Positions 62,558 through 64,000 of a stretch of 64,000 nt of DNA are shown here, piece by piece. The notes under the pieces were generated by a model. The model was not told the DNA's origin. It worked only from the letters and a program-made list of their open reading frames with translations, and did not search any database. Both the position numbers and the translations under genes were made by a program. Positions within the stretch are counted from its first letter, which is position 1. Every line of letters starts with the position of its first letter. The DNA is taken from assembly GCF_004367745.1 (NCBI RefSeq), contig NZ_CP037993.1, positions 3,782,001-3,846,000 of the forward strand, given 5' to 3'. The stretch is from Herbaspirillum huttiense (GTDB lineage Bacteria > Pseudomonadota > Gammaproteobacteria > Burkholderiales > Burkholderiaceae_D).

Positions 62558-63559
62558 TCACAGCTTGCGCGCGTTCTGCCACGACAGGTCGGTGATGGAA
62601 TTCACATCGAAGGGCTTGCCGTCGCGGGTCTTGAGCGAACCTTGCGATTGCAGGATATCGGCGATTTCCTGCATGCGGTCCTGGTCCTTCTTGCTGATCT
62701 TGGGGGTGAAGGTCTGGCTCTTGATGGCGTCGCGGATGACGTCTTCACGCAGCATCTCGCCATGCTTCAGGGTCTTCAGGGTCGGTTCGGCGATGAAGTA
62801 GCCGGCGATCAGCTTGGAGGCTTCGGCAGGCTTCTTCTGCAGCAGGGTGATGGCATCGCGTTGCGCATCCAGCGACTTCCAGACGGCATCGCGCTTCTTC
62901 TTCAAGGTCTCGCCGGAAGTGATGACGACCATGCAGGGGAAGGGCCAGACTTCGCCGATTTCATAGACCTGCTTGACCGGTGCGATCAGTTGCGCAATGC
63001 GCGCCTGCGGCTCGAACAGGAAGGCAGCATCGACGCGCTTGCCCACCAGCGACTGCACCGCCACCTGGGGCGAGACGCCCATGACGTTGACGTCATCGGG
63101 CTTCACGCCCGCATCACGCAGGACCACGCCCTTGAGCACGGTGTCCGCGGTGCTGCCTTCGGCTTGCGAAGCCAGGGTCTTGCCCTTCAGGTCAGCGACC
63201 TTGTTGATGCCGGAATCCTCGCGCGCCACCAGGGCGTGATAGCCCAGTTGCGCCCCGCCGACCACCTTCAGGTCCGCGCCCTTGGAGGCCCAGGCCACGG
63301 CATTGGAGAAGCCGAACACGCCGCTGTCGAGCTGGCCGCCGACGATGGCCTTGACCAAGTCGGTGCCGGACTTGAATTCGATCAGTTCCACATCCAGTCC
63401 GTATTTCTTGTAGAGGCCGGCTTCATAGGCGGCCATGGCCTGGGCATCGTCCATGACGCGCAGGTAGCCGATCTTGAATTTTTCGAGGGCCAGGGCGTTG
63501 CCCGAGAAAGCCAGGGCTGCGGCGGTGATGGCCGGTGCCAGGATGCGTGCGAGTTTCAT
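62558..63559 (-). CDS. SsuA/NMT1-type ABC substrate-binding protein
   Basis: The protein has 333 aa from the ATG at 63559 behind GGAG. The signal peptide ends near GNALA. The mature protein has the NMT1/SsuA fold: [20 protein letters not shown] at the N-terminus, the ligand-loop [15 protein letters not shown], and [20 protein letters not shown], with the [15 protein letters not shown] segment. Ligands of this fold include sulfonates, nitrate and pyrimidine precursors. Its start overlaps the ATPase stop (ATGA), so it is co-translated with the ATPase gene. Confidence 0.92.
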   Translation of the reverse strand: MKLARILAPAITAAALAFSGNALALEKFKIGYLRVMDDAQAMAAYEAGLYKKYGLDVELIEFKSGTDLVKAIVGGQLDSGVFGFSNAVAWASKGADLKVVGGAQLGYHALVAREDSGINKVADLKGKTLASQAEGSTADTVLKGVVLRDAGVKPDDVNVMGVSPQVAVQSLVGKRVDAAFLFEPQARIAQLIAPVKQVYEIGEVWPFPCMVVITSGETLKKKRDAVWKSLDAQRDAITLLQKKPAEASKLIAGYFIAEPTLKTLKHGEMLREDVIRDAIKSQTFTPKISKKDQDRMQEIADILQSQGSLKTRDGKPFDVNSITDLSWQNARKL

Positions 63560-64000
63560 ACTCCTACCCCTTCCAGGTTTTTTGCAAATTCGTCCTGCTC
63601 GGCGTGGATGCCCAGCAGGCAAAGGATTTCGCGGCGGGTGGCCGCAAATTCGGACAGGTCGTGCGTCTTTTCGTGATGCACGAGATTGAATTCCTTCAAG
63701 ACCTTGGCCGGACGCGGGCTGAACACGAAGATGCGGTCGGCCAGGAACAGCGCCTCATCGACATCGTGCGTCACCAGCACCACGGTCGGGCCCTGCTGGC
63801 GGATCAGGTCGCGCAGGGCATCCTGCAGGGTCATGCGGGTCAGCGCATCGAGCGCACCGAAGGGCTCGTCCAGCAGCAGCGCCTTGGGCTGCGAGATGAA
63901 GGCGCGCGCCAGGGCCGCGCGCTGGCGCATGCCGCCCGAGACCTGGTGCGGATAATAGTTTTCGAAACCCTTGAGCTTGACGTTCTCCAGCCAGACGCGG
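63556..64000 (-). CDS. Sulfonate/nitrate-type ABC transporter ATPase, C-terminal part
   Basis: The frame enters from the right window edge and ends with a TGA at 63556–63558. The visible 147 residues include [17 protein letters not shown] (signature), [16 protein letters not shown] (Walker B) and [16 protein letters not shown] (H-loop). Walker A lies outside the window. It is the first visible gene of the ATPase–binding protein–permease–binding protein operon and matches SsuB/TauB/NrtD. Confidence 0.92.
   Translation of the reverse strand, partial: RVWLENVKLKGFENYYPHQVSGGMRQRAALARAFISQPKALLLDEPFGALDALTRMTLQDALRDLIRQQGPTVVLVTHDVDEALFLADRIFVFSPRPAKVLKEFNLVHHEKTHDLSEFAATRREILCLLGIHAEQDEFAKNLEGVGV

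Overview
The window reads as part of a high-GC betaproteobacterial chromosome, most likely an Oxalobacteraceae member close to Herbaspirillum. The main pointers are the leuC–entericidin–leuD–leuB–asd–fimV order, a 629-aa LplT/PlsC fusion protein, and many LysR/GntR-controlled transport and catabolism modules. The assignment rests on recalled gene order and protein character, not on a database search. No rRNA, tRNA, CRISPR array or intact insertion sequence was recognised.

Layout. 1–6.5 kb (minus strand): fimV (cut by the window edge), asd, leuB, leuD, a 43-aa entericidin-type lipoprotein and leuC. 6.7–16.3 kb: housekeeping genes, namely an M48 lipoprotein protease, aroC, the LplT/PlsC fusion, a CBS-pair protein, an Mpo1-like protein, a YihY/BrkB protein, a WrbA-type quinone reductase with DUF2069, and a GlcD-type FAD oxidase. 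16.4–24.7 kb: an MHYT–GGDEF–EAL protein, outer-membrane phospholipase A, glutathione reductase, and a divergent Fe3+-type ABC permease/ATPase pair. 24.9–28.8 kb: an accessory spot with an orphan VgrG whose C-terminus has been replaced by a DUF6708-like two-helix membrane domain, a probable cognate/immunity gene, and two tiny overlapping genes behind a LexA-type box. 28.8–36.0 kb: a cyanate module made of a TAXI-type binding protein, cynS, an NrtA/CynA-type ABC transporter, and a NarL-type two-component system, with a good sigma-54 promoter and a duplicated regulatory box.

36.1–45.3 kb: catabolic modules (SDR, FCD-GntR, MHS transporter plus M20 amidohydrolase, two LysRs, DUF1445 hydro-lyase, MFS). 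45.3–47.3 kb: an AT-richer patch with a 5'-truncated kptA, a HEAT-repeat gene, a zinc-ribbon gene and a gene fragment. 47.3–51.3 kb: a LysR/epimerase pair, an immunity-like gene with a possible frameshift at a (CT)4 tract, a small membrane protein and a DUF2268 protease. 51.4–60.3 kb: LysR/MFS, tartrate-dehydrogenase-like gene/LysR, GntR/OFA transporter, and a Na+/H+ antiporter preceded by helically phased TGCA repeats. 60.4–64 kb: a small unknown gene and a sulfonate/nitrate-type ABC operon with two binding proteins, cut by the right edge.

How it fits together. The left third is conserved core metabolism (leucine, aspartate-family and aromatic synthesis, envelope upkeep). The right two thirds are nutrient-scavenging modules, each paired with a regulator that is usually divergent and has a visible inverted repeat. 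Two accessory patches (24.9–28.8 kb and 45.3–50.6 kb) carry traces of interbacterial-competition genes: a chimeric VgrG, immunity-like proteins, truncated neighbours and lower GC.
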